Positions 51,583 to 62,200 of a stretch of DNA of 64,000 nucleotides are shown here, one piece after another; the first letter of the stretch is position 1; each line of letters starts with the position of its first letter. Origin of the DNA: Rhodospirillales bacterium. Its GTDB lineage: Bacteria; Pseudomonadota; Alphaproteobacteria; Rhodospirillales; JANQFP01. The translations under genes and the position numbers were made by a program. The stretch is from assembly GCA_028277795.1 (NCBI GenBank), contig JANQFP010000157.1:1-64000 (forward strand). Reading direction: 5' to 3'. The notes under the pieces were generated by a model that saw only the letters and a list, made by a program, of their open reading frames with translations, did not search any database and was not told where the DNA came from.

Positions 51583-52638
51583 TCAGGCGGCCGGAAAGAC
51601 GAACACGTGGCGGGGGTCCACCTCCACGTCCACCGCATCACCCGCCGTCATGGCGACCGGCCCGGGAACCCGGGCGTCCAGCGACAGCCCGTTGCCGTTG
51701 CCGGTGGCGGCGCTCAGGCGGACGTGGCTGGTGCGGCCGAGCAGACGCACGTCGGTGACCCGGGCGGACGCCGCGGCATCGGCGCCGGACGGCACGAGGC
51801 GCAAACCCTCGGGCCGGATGAGGACCTGCACCGGTGTTCCCTCGGCCAGACCGGGCGCGGCGAAGGCCCCGACGCCGGTGGTCACCCGGCCGCCGCCGGC
51901 AACGCCGCGCAGCCGGTTGACGGGGCCGAACAAGGCGGCGACGAAAGCGTCCGCCGGCCGCAGGTAGAGGTCCTGCGGGGTGCCAACCTGGAGCAGGCGG
52001 CCGTCGTCCATGACCGCGATGCGGTCGCCCATGGCCATGGCCTCCTCGGGGTCGTGGGTGACCATCAGGGTGGTGGCGTGGGCATCCCGCAGCAGGCCCA
52101 GGGCGCGCTCCCGCACACGGGCGCGCAGGCCCACGTCGAGGCCTGAGAAGGGCTCGTCCAGCAGCAGGACCCGGGGCGCCGGCGCGAGGGCGCGCAGCAG
52201 GGCGACCCGCTGCTGCTGGCCGCCCGACAGGGTGTGGGGGTAGGCGCCGGCGTACGCGGCGAGCCCCAGGCGGGCCAAGCCCGCGTCCACCCGTGCCCGG
52301 ACATCGGGGCCCTGGCGGCGCAGGCCGAAGGCCACGTTCTCGGCGACGGTCAGGTGGGGAAACAAGGCGTAGTCCTGGAACATCAGGCCGATGTTCCGCT
52401 TCTCCGGCGGCAGGTGGAGGCCGGTGTCGCCGTCGGCGACCACCTGGGCGCCGACCGAGACGCGCCCCCGCTGCACCCGCTCCAATCCCGCGGCGAGCCG
52501 AAGCAGGGTGGTCTTGCCGCAGCCCGACGAGCCGAGCAGACAGACGATCTCGCCGGAGCCCACGGTCACGCTGACGTCGTGCAGCACCGGCTGGCCATCG
52601 TATGCGTGGCCGATGCGGTCCAGTTGGAGCCGGTTCAT
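51583..52638 (-). CDS. fbpC: Fe(III) ABC transporter ATP-binding protein
   Basis: A 351-residue ATPase with Walker [11 protein letters not shown]-loop [11 protein letters not shown], signature [15 protein letters not shown], Walker [13 protein letters not shown], and a C-terminal TOBE-type domain. FbpC-like proteins drive ferric-iron uptake with FbpA and FbpB. It overlaps fbpB by 4 bp and is the last gene of the operon. Confidence 0.92.
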   Translation of the reverse strand: MNRLQLDRIGHAYDGQPVLHDVSVTVGSGEIVCLLGSSGCGKTTLLRLAAGLERVQRGRVSVGAQVVADGDTGLHLPPEKRNIGLMFQDYALFPHLTVAENVAFGLRRQGPDVRARVDAGLARLGLAAYAGAYPHTLSGGQQQRVALLRALAPAPRVLLLDEPFSGLDVGLRARVRERALGLLRDAHATTLMVTHDPEEAMAMGDRIAVMDDGRLLQVGTPQDLYLRPADAFVAALFGPVNRLRGVAGGGRVTTGVGAFAAPGLAEGTPVQVLIRPEGLRLVPSGADAAASARVTDVRLLGRTSHVRLSAATGNGNGLSLDARVPGPVAMTAGDAVDVEVDPRHVFVFPAA

Positions 52639-54356
52639 GGGGCGTCACCGGCCATGGGGTGGGTGCCGGGGCGGGCGTGGCCGATGGCCCGGGCCAGCAG
52701 GATGACCGGCAGGATGCCGGCGGCGACGATGGCCAGCGCCCCGAGGGCGCATTCCTCCAGCAACTCGTCGGAGGCGTACTGGTGCACGTACGTGGCCAGG
52801 GTGTCGAAGTTGAACGGCCGCAGCAGCATGGTCATGGGCAGTTCCTTCATGCCGTCGACGAACACCAGCAGGCCGGCGGCGAGAAGGCTGCCACGGATCA
52901 TGGGCAGGTGCACGCGGCGCAGCACCCCGGCCGGTCCGAGCCCCAGGGTGCGGGCGGCGCCGTCCATGCCGGGGGTCACCTTGGCCAGGCCGGCCTCGGC
53001 AGTGCCATACGCGAGGGCCAGGAACCGCACCACGTAACCGGCGCCGACGGCGAACACGGTGCCGCTGAGCAGCAGCCCGGTCGAGACGCCGAAGGCGTCG
53101 CGGGCGAGGGCGTCGACGGCGTTGTCGAGCCGGGCCAGGGGCACCAGCACCCCCACCGCCAGCACCGCGCCCGGGACCGCGTAGCCGACGCTGGCGAACC
53201 GCGTCGCGGTCCGCAGGACCGGGCCGCCGCCGAGGCGCACCGCATAGGCCAGGAACAGCCCGACGGCCACCGCCGCCACGGCGCTGACGCCCGACAGGGC
53301 GAGGCTGTTGGCGGCGAAGGTGACGACGTCGGCGGCCAGGGCGGACTCGGAGTGGCGCAACGCGTAGCCGAGCAGCACCGCGGCAGGGAACACGAATCCC
53401 AAGGCCACCGGCAGCGCACAAGCGACGGCAGCCAGGCCGCCGCGCCATCCGCGCAAGGGGGTGCCGGGCAGGGCCCGGTAGCGGCCGGTGGTGTGATGGA
53501 ACCGGCGGCCGCGCCGGCCCCACCGTTCCACCGTCACCAGGGCCGCCACCACGACCAGCAACACGGTCGCCAGTTGGGCCGCCCCGGCGGTGCTGTTCAT
53601 GTTGAGCCACACGTCGTAGATGCCCAGGGTGAAGGTGGGCACGGCGAAGTAATCCACGGTGCCGAAGTCGTTGAGCACCTCCATGAGGGCCAGGGCCACC
53701 CCGATCACCACCGCCGGCCGCGCCAGGGGCAGGGCGACGGCGAAGAAGCTGCCCCAGGGCCCGCGGCCCAGGGTGCGGCTGACCTCCAGCACGCACACCG
53801 ACTGCTCGACGAACGCCGCCCGCGCCAGCAGGTAGACGTAGGGATACAAGGCCAGGGACATCATGGCGATGGCCCCGCCCAAGGTGCGGATATCGGGGAA
53901 CCAGTAGTCGCGGGCCGAGGTCCAGCCGAACAGCCCGCGCAACGCATGCTGGACCGGACCGGCGTATTCGAGGACGTCGGTGAACACGTAGGCCAGGACG
54001 TAGGTGGGCACGGCCAAGGGCAGCAGCAGCGCCCACTCCAGCACCGCCCGGCCGGGAAACCGGCACATGGTGACCAGCCACGCGGTGCCGACGCCGATGA
54101 CCAGGATGCCGATGCCGACGCCGGTCATCAGCAGGACGGTGGTGCGGACGTAGCGGGGCAGGACGGTGGCGGCAAGATGGATCCAGATGTCGCCGCCGCC
54201 CGGGCCCAGGGCCAGGACGGCCACGGCCACCAGGGGCGTGGCCACCGCCGCGGCGACGGCGAAGGCGCCCACCGTCCAACCGTCCAGGCGGCGCAAACGC
54301 GGACGGCGGCCGGCCCATCCGCGCCGCGCCGCCGTTGCCGCCAGTCCCTCGCTCAC
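52635..54356 (-). CDS. fbpB: Fe(III) ABC transporter permease (fused double-domain)
   Basis: A 573-residue inner-membrane permease with about twelve helices in two homologous halves, as in FbpB/SfuB. EAA-type loops are seen in [20 protein letters not shown] and [20 protein letters not shown]. Carries iron across the membrane from FbpA. Starts at GTG 54356; it lies 42 bp after fbpA. Confidence 0.93.
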   Translation of the reverse strand: MSEGLAATAARRGWAGRRPRLRRLDGWTVGAFAVAAAVATPLVAVAVLALGPGGGDIWIHLAATVLPRYVRTTVLLMTGVGIGILVIGVGTAWLVTMCRFPGRAVLEWALLLPLAVPTYVLAYVFTDVLEYAGPVQHALRGLFGWTSARDYWFPDIRTLGGAIAMMSLALYPYVYLLARAAFVEQSVCVLEVSRTLGRGPWGSFFAVALPLARPAVVIGVALALMEVLNDFGTVDYFAVPTFTLGIYDVWLNMNSTAGAAQLATVLLVVVAALVTVERWGRRGRRFHHTTGRYRALPGTPLRGWRGGLAAVACALPVALGFVFPAAVLLGYALRHSESALAADVVTFAANSLALSGVSAVAAVAVGLFLAYAVRLGGGPVLRTATRFASVGYAVPGAVLAVGVLVPLARLDNAVDALARDAFGVSTGLLLSGTVFAVGAGYVVRFLALAYGTAEAGLAKVTPGMDGAARTLGLGPAGVLRRVHLPMIRGSLLAAGLLVFVDGMKELPMTMLLRPFNFDTLATYVHQYASDELLEECALGALAIVAAGILPVILLARAIGHARPGTHPMAGDAP

Positions 54357-54398
54357 CGGCCCGTCCCGGCTCCCCGATCCTTGGGGATCATGACGATG

Positions 54399-55436
54399 TC
54401 AGGAGCCGGGGCCGACGTCGAAACCCACCTCGTCGACCAGGCGCGAGGCGGCGGCCCGGTGGCGGGCGACCTCGGCCAGCGGGATGCGGTCGGCGTCGAA
54501 CCGGCCCCAAGAGGCCACCAGGGGGCTCACCGCCGCGCCGGGCTTGACCGGGTATTCGAAGTTGGTCTCGGCGTAGATGCGCTGGGCGTCATCGCCGGTG
54601 AGGAACTCCAGCAGCCTGATGGCGTTGGCCCGGTTCTTGGCCGCCTTGGTGACGGCCCCACCGCTGATGTTGACGTGCGCGCCGCGGTCGGACTGGTTGG
54701 GGAACACCAACCGGATGGCCTCGGCCCACTGGCGCTGCGCCGGCTCCTTCTCGTTGGTCACCATCTTGCCCATGTAATAGGTGTTGCCGAGGGCCACGTC
54801 GCAGACGCCCTGGTGGATGGCCTTGGCCTGGGCGCGGTCGTTGCCCTGGGGCTTGCGGGCGAGGTTGGCCTTGACGCCTTCGAGCCAGACGCGGGCCCCG
54901 TCGATGCCGCGGTGGGCGATGACGGAGGCGATCAGCGAGACGCTGTAGACGTGCTTGCCCGAGCGCGTGCACACGCGCCCGCGCAGGGCCGGGTCGGCCA
55001 GGTCCTCGTAGGTCGACACCGCGCCGGGCGCGACCCGGTCGCGGCTGACATACAGGACCCGGCCGCGCAGGCTCAATCCGAACCACAGGCCGTCGGGATG
55101 GCGGAATTGGGCTGGCACGCTGCGTTCCAGCGCCGGGGAGTTGATGGCCTGGAGAATGCCGGCCTCGGCCATGTCGTGCAGACGTCCGATGTCCACCGTG
55201 AGCACGGCATCGGCGGGGCTGTTGGCGCCCTCCGCCTTCAGCCGCTCCAGCATGCCCTTCTTGGCGTAGACCACATTGACGTTGATCCCGGTCTTCCCGG
55301 TGAAGGCGTCGAGCAGGGGTTTCATCAGGAACGGCTGGCGGTAGGAGTAGAGGTTGACCTCCTGGGCGGCCAACGCGGGCGCCGCGGCGGCGGCGAACGT
55401 CGCGGCCACGGCGAAGGCGGCGAGGGAACGGAACAT
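54399..55436 (-). CDS. fbpA: Periplasmic Fe(III)-binding protein
   Basis: A 345-residue substrate-binding protein with a signal peptide (MFRSLAAFAVAATFAAAAAP, cleavage after ALA). Mature start is EVNLYSYRQ, typical of FbpA/FutA. The tyrosine pair NTYYMGKM, ligands for Fe3+ in this family, is present, as is FLTGDDAQRIYAETNFEYPV. First gene of fbpABC. A Fur-like box lies 36 bp upstream of the start, so it is probably iron-repressed. Confidence 0.94.
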   Translation of the reverse strand: MFRSLAAFAVAATFAAAAAPALAAQEVNLYSYRQPFLMKPLLDAFTGKTGINVNVVYAKKGMLERLKAEGANSPADAVLTVDIGRLHDMAEAGILQAINSPALERSVPAQFRHPDGLWFGLSLRGRVLYVSRDRVAPGAVSTYEDLADPALRGRVCTRSGKHVYSVSLIASVIAHRGIDGARVWLEGVKANLARKPQGNDRAQAKAIHQGVCDVALGNTYYMGKMVTNEKEPAQRQWAEAIRLVFPNQSDRGAHVNISGGAVTKAAKNRANAIRLLEFLTGDDAQRIYAETNFEYPVKPGAAVSPLVASWGRFDADRIPLAEVARHRAAASRLVDEVGFDVGPGS

Positions 55437-55471
55437 GGTGCGGTCCTCTCAGACTAAGGCAAAATCGAGAA

Positions 55472-55486
55472 TGCGAATTATTTGCA
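55472..55486 (+). promoter_or_regulatory. Fur-like operator upstream of fbpA
   Basis: TGCGAATTATTTGCA is a 7-1-7 inverted repeat with one mismatched pair, 36 bp from the fbpA start. It resembles the box upstream of feoA (12 of 15 positions identical). Confidence 0.65.
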
Positions 55487-55514
55487 GACGAGGACCATAG
55501 GCCTCGGGGACATC

Positions 55515-55530
55515 ATTTGCAACTGCAAAT
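55515..55530. promoter_or_regulatory. Second palindromic operator upstream of fbpA
   Basis: ATTTGCA-AC-TGCAAAT is a perfect 7-2-7 palindrome 79 bp upstream of fbpA. It could be a second Fur/Irr-type site or bind a TGCA-type regulator; a related palindrome (TTTGCACTGCAAA) occurs at 63226-63238. Confidence 0.5.
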
Positions 55531-55730
55531 CACTCGCATATTTGTTCCACCATCGCGCGACCGCTGGCCGGCCCGGGACGCCAATCCCGAATGTGCTGGT
55601 GTCGTCCCCGCGGTTCCGGCAGAATCCGAGGTCACTGCGCGGTGCGCGGCGAAACTCCACTTAACCCACTGTTAACGCCGGTCATCGCACCATGCAGGAT
55701 GACGTAATCCGTTTTCGGGCCGGCTGACTC

Positions 55731-56159
55731 ATGAAGGTTTCCGACATCGGCCCCGGCAAGGCGACGACCCCGACCCGGCGCAAGAAGGCGACCACGGGCA
55801 AGGGTGCTGAGTTCGCCGACCAGCTGCGCGAGGCGGCCGCCGTCGAGGCGGGCGGCACCGTCGATCCGTCGGCCGCCACCGCCGTCGACTCGGTCCTCGC
55901 CGTCCAGGAGGTGCCCCACGCCACCGACGAGCGCTCGCGGGGGCTGTTCCGCCACTACGGGGAGACGCTGCTCGACCGGCTAGACCAGATCCGCCACGAT
56001 CTGCTGATCGGCGCCGTGCCCAAGGAGCGGCTGGCCGACCTGGCGCACACCATGCGCCAGCAGAAGTCGCGCAGCGACGACCCCCACCTCAACGAGATCA
56101 TTGACGAGATCGAATTGCGCGCCTCCGTGGAGATCGCCAAGCTCACCCGCGGGCCGTAA
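55731..56159 (+). CDS. fliX: Flagellar assembly regulator FliX
   Basis: A 142-residue cytoplasmic protein of the FliX family. The conserved C-terminal part reads LLDRLDQIRHDLLIGAVPKE, then DDPHLNEIIDEIELRASVEI. In Caulobacter FliX couples early flagellar assembly to activation of the sigma54 regulator FlbD. The N-terminal third is Lys/Thr-rich and variable. Start ATG 55731, read from the sequence MKVSDIGPGKATTPTRRKK. Its usual partner flgI lies 8.6 kb away. FlbD is not in the window. Confidence 0.93.
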   Translation: MKVSDIGPGKATTPTRRKKATTGKGAEFADQLREAAAVEAGGTVDPSAATAVDSVLAVQEVPHATDERSRGLFRHYGETLLDRLDQIRHDLLIGAVPKERLADLAHTMRQQKSRSDDPHLNEIIDEIELRASVEIAKLTRGP

Positions 56160-56327
56160 GCGGATCGCGCCACCGACGGCCGGCCGCAACTCCCTTTAAT
56201 TTCACACCTTTTTCAAAGCTTTGATCGGCCGCGGCCGGGTAAAAAACGGCGTTGCGGCAGCCGGCCGGCGCACCTATATTCCCGCCCGGCCCATCGAGCG
56301 CCGTGGCGTCGCGAAAAGGGAGACGGG

Positions 56328-56744
56328 ATGACGGTCACCTTGCCACCGGACTACCGTCCGACGGAAAAGGAACCCTTCATGAATGAGCTGATGCTGGAGT
56401 ACTTCCGGCAGAAGCTGCTGCGCTGGCGCGCCGAGTTGCTGGACGAGTCCAGCGAGACCCTGCAGCACCTGCAGGAAAACAACACGGTGGAGCCCGATCT
56501 CGCCGACCGGGCGTCGACCGAGACCAACCGGTCGCTGGAGCTGCGCACCCGCGACCGGGCGCGCAAGTTGATCGCCAAGATCGACGAGGCCCTGACCCGG
56601 GTCGACAACGGGTCCTACGGGTATTGCGAGGAGACCGCCGAGCCCATCGGCCTGCAGAGGTTGGAAGCCCGCCCCATCGCCACCCTCAGCATCGAGGCGC
56701 AGGAGCGCCACGAGCGCATGGAGCGCACCCATCGGGACGATTGA
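56328..56744 (+). CDS. dksA: DksA/TraR-family transcription factor with degenerate zinc finger
   Basis: A 138-residue DksA-like protein that binds the RNA polymerase secondary channel. It has the coiled coil (AELLDESSETLQHLQENNTV, with DLADRAS at the tip) and the C-terminal domain YGYCEETAEPIGLQRLEARP. Only one of the four zinc-finger cysteines is kept; the others are Thr, Ser and Ala. This is typical of alphaproteobacterial DksA variants with weak or no zinc binding. Start ATG 56328 with AAAGGGAG. Lies between fliX and an EF-G paralogue. Confidence 0.93.
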   Translation: MTVTLPPDYRPTEKEPFMNELMLEYFRQKLLRWRAELLDESSETLQHLQENNTVEPDLADRASTETNRSLELRTRDRARKLIAKIDEALTRVDNGSYGYCEETAEPIGLQRLEARPIATLSIEAQERHERMERTHRDD

Positions 56745-56808
56745 TGCCGACCCAGGTCCCGCCACCATCGCCCTCCGCAATCGACCGCCTCCTTGGCGCC
56801 GCCTTTTT

Positions 56809-56842
56809 CCTTGACCCACCGTCAAGGCCCTTTAGTTTTTCC
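56809..56842 (+). terminator. Probable terminator after dksA
   Basis: CCTTGAC, loop CCACC, GTCAAGG, followed by CCCTTTAGTTTTT. A 7-bp stem with a T-rich tail, between dksA and the EF-G-like gene. Confidence 0.5.
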
Positions 56843-56910
56843 GGTTTCCCGGAATCCCGTCGCGCTCTCCGCGCCCGCCCCGTCGCCAACCTCTCGTTCA
56901 GGAGGTATCC

Positions 56911-58941
56911 GTGAGCCAGAAGCCGCCATCCGCCCCCCGTTGCGCCGCCCTCGTCGGCCCCTACCTCAGCGGCAAGACGACGCTGCTGGAAAGCATACTC
57001 TCGGCGGCCGGGGCGATCGGTCGGCAGGGCACGGTCAAGGAGGGCAACACCGTGGGCGACGCCGCCGCCGAGGCGCGGGCCCGCCACATGAGCACCGAGG
57101 TCAACGTGGCCACCACGGACTACCTGGGGGACACCTGGACCTTCCTCGATTGCCCGGGGTCCATCGAACTGATCCAGGAGACCTACAACGCCCTGATGGT
57201 GGCCGACGTGGCGGTGGTGGTCTGCGAGACCGGGGCCGACAAGGCGATGACGTTGGGTCCGCTGCTGCGTTTCCTGGGCGATCGCGGCATTCCCCACATG
57301 ATTTTCCTCAACAAGATGGACGCCGCCGACATCGGCGTCGACGAGACCGTCGAGGCGCTGCAGGCCGTGTCGAGCCGGCCGCTGGTGGTGCGCCAGGTGG
57401 CGATCACCGAGGACGGGCAGACCGTCGGCCTCGTGGATCTGGCCGACGAGCGGGCGTTCCGCTGGAACCCGGGCCAGGAAGACTCGCCGATCGACATGCC
57501 GGACTCGGTGCGCGACGCGGAGGCGGCGGCGCGCACCCGCACCCTGGAAGCGCTGGCCGATTTCGACGACGCTCTGCTGGAGCGGCTCCTGGAGGACGAC
57601 GTGCCGCCGGTGGAGACCGTGTTCGGCAATCTCACCCACAGCATGGCGGCCGGCGAGATCGTGCCCGTGTTCATCGGCGCCGCCGAGCACGGATACGGCG
57701 TCAAGCGCCTGCTCAAGGCGCTGCGGCACGAGGCGCCCGAGCCCACCGTCACCACCGAGCGACTGGGCGTCAAGGGCGACGGGACCCTGGCGCAGGTGTT
57801 CAAGACCCTCCATGCCGCCCACGCCGGCAAGCTGTCGCTGGCCCGGGTGTGGCTCGGCGAGGTGACCGACGGTATGACCTTCGACGGCGCCCGGGTCGCC
57901 GGCATCTCGCGGCTGCTGGGCGCCAAGCAGGACAAGCTGCCCAAGGCGGGGCCCGGCGAGGTGGTGGCCCTCGGCCGCATGGAAAGCGTGCTCACCGGGG
58001 CCGTCCTGGCCAGCGGTGGGGCGGCCATCGACGTCGCTTGGCCGGAACCGCTGACGCCGCTGTTCTCCACGGCCATCCATGCCGCCCAGCGGTCGGACGA
58101 GGTCAAGCTGTCGGGGGCGCTGGGCCGCATCGTCGAGGAGGATCCGTCGCTGTCCTACCAGCAGAACCCGGACACGGGGGAACTGCTGCTCCTCGGCCAG
58201 GGCGAGATGCACCTGCTGATCGCATTGGACCGCCTGAGGAACCGCTTCCACCTGGAGGTGGCCTCGCAGCGGCCCCAGGTGCCCTACAAGGAGAGCATCC
58301 GCAACCCCGTGTCCCAGCACGCCCGTCACAAGAAGCAGAGCGGCGGCCACGGCGAGTTCGGCGACGTCCATCTGGACATCAAGCCGCTGCCCCGCGGCAC
58401 CGGTTTCGAGTTCTCTCAGACCATCACCGGCGGCGCGGTGCCGCGCCAGTACATCCCGGCGGTGGAGGCGGGGGTCAAGGACTTCATGGGCCGCGGGCCC
58501 CTCGGCTTTCCCGTGGTCGACATCGCCGTCACCCTGACCGACGGCCAGTTCCACACCGTCGACAGCTCCGAGATGGCGTTCAAGAAGGCGGCCCAGGCGG
58601 CCATGCGCGAGGGCATGCCCAAGTGCAATCCGGTGCTGCTGGAGCCCATCTACACCGTGCGCATCGCCATCCCCAACGAGTTCACGCCCAAGGTGCAGAG
58701 GCTGGTCAGCGGCCGGCGCGGACAGATCCTCGGCTTCGATGCCAAGCCCGGCTGGGACGGCTGGGACGAGGTGTCGGCGCAGCTCCCGCAATCGGAGATG
58801 CACGACCTGATCATCGACCTGCGCTCGGCCACCCTCGGCGTCGGCACCTTCGAGGGAAGCTTCGACCACCTGCAGGAGCTGTCCGGCAAGCCGGCCGACG
58901 ACGTGGTCGCCCACCGCCAGGAGGCCCTCAAGGCCTCGTGA
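56911..58941 (+). CDS. EF-G-like translational GTPase (paralogue)
   Basis: A 676-residue GTPase with EF-G architecture: G domain (residues 1-270), domain II, III, IV and V. The P-loop is GPYLSGKTT instead of the AHxDAGKTT of canonical EF-G; G3 is DCPG and G4 is NKMD. Domain IV includes RDACNPVxx-like KESIRNPVSQHARHKKQSGG and HGEFGDVHLDIKPL. It fits the alphaproteobacterial 'elongation factor G-like' group, whose role (recycling, stress or specialised translocation) is not settled. Start GTG 56911 has CAGGAGG upstream. Housekeeping fusA must be elsewhere. Confidence 0.88.
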   Translation: MSQKPPSAPRCAALVGPYLSGKTTLLESILSAAGAIGRQGTVKEGNTVGDAAAEARARHMSTEVNVATTDYLGDTWTFLDCPGSIELIQETYNALMVADVAVVVCETGADKAMTLGPLLRFLGDRGIPHMIFLNKMDAADIGVDETVEALQAVSSRPLVVRQVAITEDGQTVGLVDLADERAFRWNPGQEDSPIDMPDSVRDAEAAARTRTLEALADFDDALLERLLEDDVPPVETVFGNLTHSMAAGEIVPVFIGAAEHGYGVKRLLKALRHEAPEPTVTTERLGVKGDGTLAQVFKTLHAAHAGKLSLARVWLGEVTDGMTFDGARVAGISRLLGAKQDKLPKAGPGEVVALGRMESVLTGAVLASGGAAIDVAWPEPLTPLFSTAIHAAQRSDEVKLSGALGRIVEEDPSLSYQQNPDTGELLLLGQGEMHLLIALDRLRNRFHLEVASQRPQVPYKESIRNPVSQHARHKKQSGGHGEFGDVHLDIKPLPRGTGFEFSQTITGGAVPRQYIPAVEAGVKDFMGRGPLGFPVVDIAVTLTDGQFHTVDSSEMAFKKAAQAAMREGMPKCNPVLLEPIYTVRIAIPNEFTPKVQRLVSGRRGQILGFDAKPGWDGWDEVSAQLPQSEMHDLIIDLRSATLGVGTFEGSFDHLQELSGKPADDVVAHRQEALKAS

Positions 58942-58960
58942 CGCCGCCTCCCCGACCACA

Positions 58961-59118
58961 CAAAAAAAGTGCCGGGCCGTGAGGCCCGGCAGGTCCAACA
59001 GGGAGGCTTTTACGTCTAGGAGACGAAGAATCCAGGGCCCTCGATCTTGAGGACTCCATGGATCCTGTTGCTACGCCCGTGTCCCTTGACGGTGACCTCG
59101 TGCGTAACAACATCACCG
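58961..59118 (-). ncRNA. Putative small RNA 1 with intrinsic terminator
   Basis: A minus-strand transcript predicted from a promoter (59125-59153), starting near 59118 and ending in a GCCGGGCC/GGCCCGGC hairpin (58971-58990) followed by seven T. Positions 58991-59033 carry a module shared with 63089-63131: a CGTCT/AGACG hairpin with a CCT loop and the word AGCCTCCCTGTT. The 5' part can pair GACGGTGA with TCACCGTC. C-rich single-stranded loops with CCUCC suggest pairing to ribosome binding sites. A 71-codon frame crosses the region but reads into the terminator and is not convincing. Confidence 0.6.
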
Positions 59119-59124
59119 TCTCCT

Positions 59125-59153
59125 TATATAAGGGAATTTTCATATAATGACAA
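59125..59153 (-). promoter_or_regulatory. Promoter of putative small RNA 1
   Basis: On the minus strand TTGTCA (59148-59153), a 17-bp spacer and TATATA (59125-59130). This lies downstream of the RTX gene stop, in an AT-rich patch, so it would start an independent transcript. Confidence 0.55.
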
Positions 59154-59204
59154 CAAAAAAACGCACCGGGCCACTGTGAAAATCGGCGGACGCAGTGCCG
59201 CCGG

Positions 59205-62200
59205 TCAGAAGACGGCGACGTTGTCGACGGTCAGGCTGCCGGTAAAGGCGTCCACGGCCGCCTGATCGGCGAAACCCGTGATCTGGGCCACCTGGGTGAC
59301 GACCACATCGTCGTCGTCCACGGCGTCGGTGTTGCGGAACGCGCCCACGCCGACCGTATTGGCGTCGATCTCCCAGAGCACGACCCGGTTGCCGATGCCG
59401 GCGGCGGTGTCGACCCCGGTGAGGTCGAGGGCGGTTTTGAGGGCGGCCGCATTGCCCGTCGCGTCATCGGTGAGGACGACCGCGCTCCGGTCGGCCAAGC
59501 CGCCGAGTCCGGCGATGGTCGAGGTGGTCAGGGATCCGTCGCCGGAGATGGCGGACCCGGCCGTCGCGAAGTCCAGGATGTCGCCGCCCGGGCCGGTCTG
59601 CAGGATGGCGCCGGGGATGACGTCGACGCCGTTGGTGGACGAGCCGTCGGCCGCGCTGATGGCCTCGAACAGGAAGCGGTCGCTGCCGGCCGTGCCGTTG
59701 AGCGTGTCGTCGCCGGGACCGCCCCGGAGCTGGTCGTCGTTGCCGCTCCCGACCAGGGTGCGGCTGCGGGCCTCGTCGGTGTCGCGGATGTTCACGCCGA
59801 AGCCGAAATCGGTGGCCTCGAGGGTGTCGATGAGGTTGGCCGCCGTGGTCACCCCGGAGAGGTCGAAGGTGTCGAAGGCCGCGCGCAGGGTGTTTCCCGC
59901 GTTCGCGCCGCCGGCACCGATGGCGGTGATCCCGTCGCCGCCGAAGATGGCCTGGGCGGTGATGATCTGACCGTCGGCGTCGTTGACCAGCAGGGTCTCG
60001 ATCCCGCTGATGTTCAGGGTGGACATGTCGAAATCCGTGTCGCCGTCGAGGCGGATGGTGTCGGTCCCGGTCCCGCCCTGAACGCTGTCGCCGCCGCCGG
60101 CGGGAACGTCGCCGTCCTCGAACACGAAGACGTCGTTGCCGGCGCCGCCGACCAGGGAATCGGAGCCCGGGCCCCCGTCGAGGGTGTCGTTCCCGTCCTC
60201 GCCGAACAACTCGTCGTCGCCGGCGCCGCCGAACAGCTCGTCGTCGCCGTTCCACGCGATCACCGTGTCGGTGCCGGCGCGACCGGACAGGAAATCGTCG
60301 CCGGCGCCGCCGAACAGCACGTCGCCGCCGTCGCCCGCCCCGCCGAACACGATGTCGTCGCCTTCGCCGCCGAGGACCAGCAGCCCGTCGATGGTGGTGA
60401 ACCACCCGGCGGCATCGTCCTCGGTCGGGCTGCCGACGTAGTCGGCATTGATCTCGTCGGCACCGGCACCGCCGGCATACATCATGCCGATGAACGCCTC
60501 GCCGAAGTCGATGGGAAACACGATCCTGTCGGTGTCGTCGTAGGAGGCGAAGTAGATCTGCTCCATGCTGAAGAACTCGACGCTCGCCACGTCGTCGACC
60601 CCCGGATCGAGGGCCGCCGGCGGCAGCGGCGTTCCGGCCGGCGCGCCGGCGAAGTTCCACATGTAGAGCATGCGGGCGGCGGCATCCATCCTCCCGATCG
60701 CCTGGTGCAGGTTGTCGAAGGTGATCTGGTCCACGCCGCCGTTGCCGGACACCCGATCGTCACCGCCGAGGGTTCCCGAGGGCACCGTCTGCCCCGCGCC
60801 GCCGTGGGCCATGACGAAGTTGGTGTTGCCGTCACCACCGATGAGATTGTTGTCTTCTATGGTCGCATTCAGGATCTCGTCGAACTCCTCCACGGGGATG
60901 AAGTCCGGCCCCTCGTCCTCTTCGAACGCGCCTTCGTCGTCGCCGAAACCGAACTCCCCGCCGAATTCGAACTGCAGGTCCGAGACGGCCCCGAGGCCGA
61001 CGTGCTGGCCGAATGCGAAACTGAGCCCGGGTCCGGGGGTGAATTGCTCTCCGATCCCGAGGCCGTATCCGACGGCGTATCCGCCGTGAAGGGCGGCCAG
61101 GTCATCGGTGCCGACGGACCCGTCGGGGCCCGGGTCCGTCCCCTCCGGTGCCGAGCCGGGGTCGGTGTCGGAACCGGCGGGGCCACCGATGCCGCGGGGA
61201 TCGTTGCCGCTTCCGTCCTGGCCGGGGCCGCCGGGACCGTCTTGCGGGCCACCGGCGATCAAGGCGCCGCTGGCCTGGTCGGCGGCGGTGGCGGCGTCGC
61301 GGAACGCGGCCTCGGCGCTGGCCCCTTGGGCCAGGGCCGCCTCGAACGCCTGCATGGCCGCCGTCTCGACGGTGGCCAGATCGTCGAAGGAGGCACCCTG
61401 GGCCAGCCCTTCCATCATCGCCGCCGCGGCGGCCGAACGCATGGCCGCGTCCGCGTCGGCCCCGGCGGCCAGGGCGTCGTCGAACGCGGTCTGGACGAGG
61501 TCCACCTCGGGACCCGGGGCATCGGACGGGGGCGCGCCGGCAGGGCCGCCGAAACCCACGGCCGCGGGGTCGCCGGCCGGACCCGCAGGACCGGCCGGGC
61601 CGGGTACCCCGGCGACATCGCCCGGACCCGGAGCGCCGGGATCGGTGGCCTCCGGACCCGGGGCGTCGCCGGCAACGGCATCCTGGCCAGGTGCGTCCCC
61701 GGCGCCCTCGCCGGGCGCGTCGCCCGGCGCGTCGGCCGCATCCGGATCCCCTTCGGCCGTGGCGTCGGCCTCGGTATCGGTGTCGCCCTCCGCCGCCGGG
61801 TCCTCCGTCGCGCCGAGGTCGCCATCGGTGTCGCCCTCGCCGGCTGACTCGGTTCCTTCGCCCTCCGCGGCCGCCTCGTCCCCCGCCGGCCCCTCGCCGG
61901 CCGCGGCGTCCGCACCCCCTTCGGACGCATCGGGGGCACTCCCTTCATCGCCTTGGGCGGCACCGGACTGCTGCGGACGGACCTGATCCACGGCGCCGTA
62001 GAGCCGCTGTGCCTGGGCGGCGGGAATGCGGATGGGCGGCGGCGGCGGGGTGAAGGCGCTGGTCATCAGGGTGGTCTGGAGCGGGGCGCTGAGCACCTGC
62101 ACGCCGGCGCTGTTGGTGACCACCAGCTCGCCGACGCCGCCGCCGCGGTCGGCGAGCAGGGTGACCGTATTGACCTCGCCTTCGGCGGCCGCCCGCCCGG

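Noticed and set aside
58928-59143. 71-codon minus-strand frame with AAGGAGA upstream
   Set aside because: The frame crosses the conserved RNA module and reads through the intrinsic terminator. The matching module at 63089 lacks a comparable frame, so an RNA gene is more likely.
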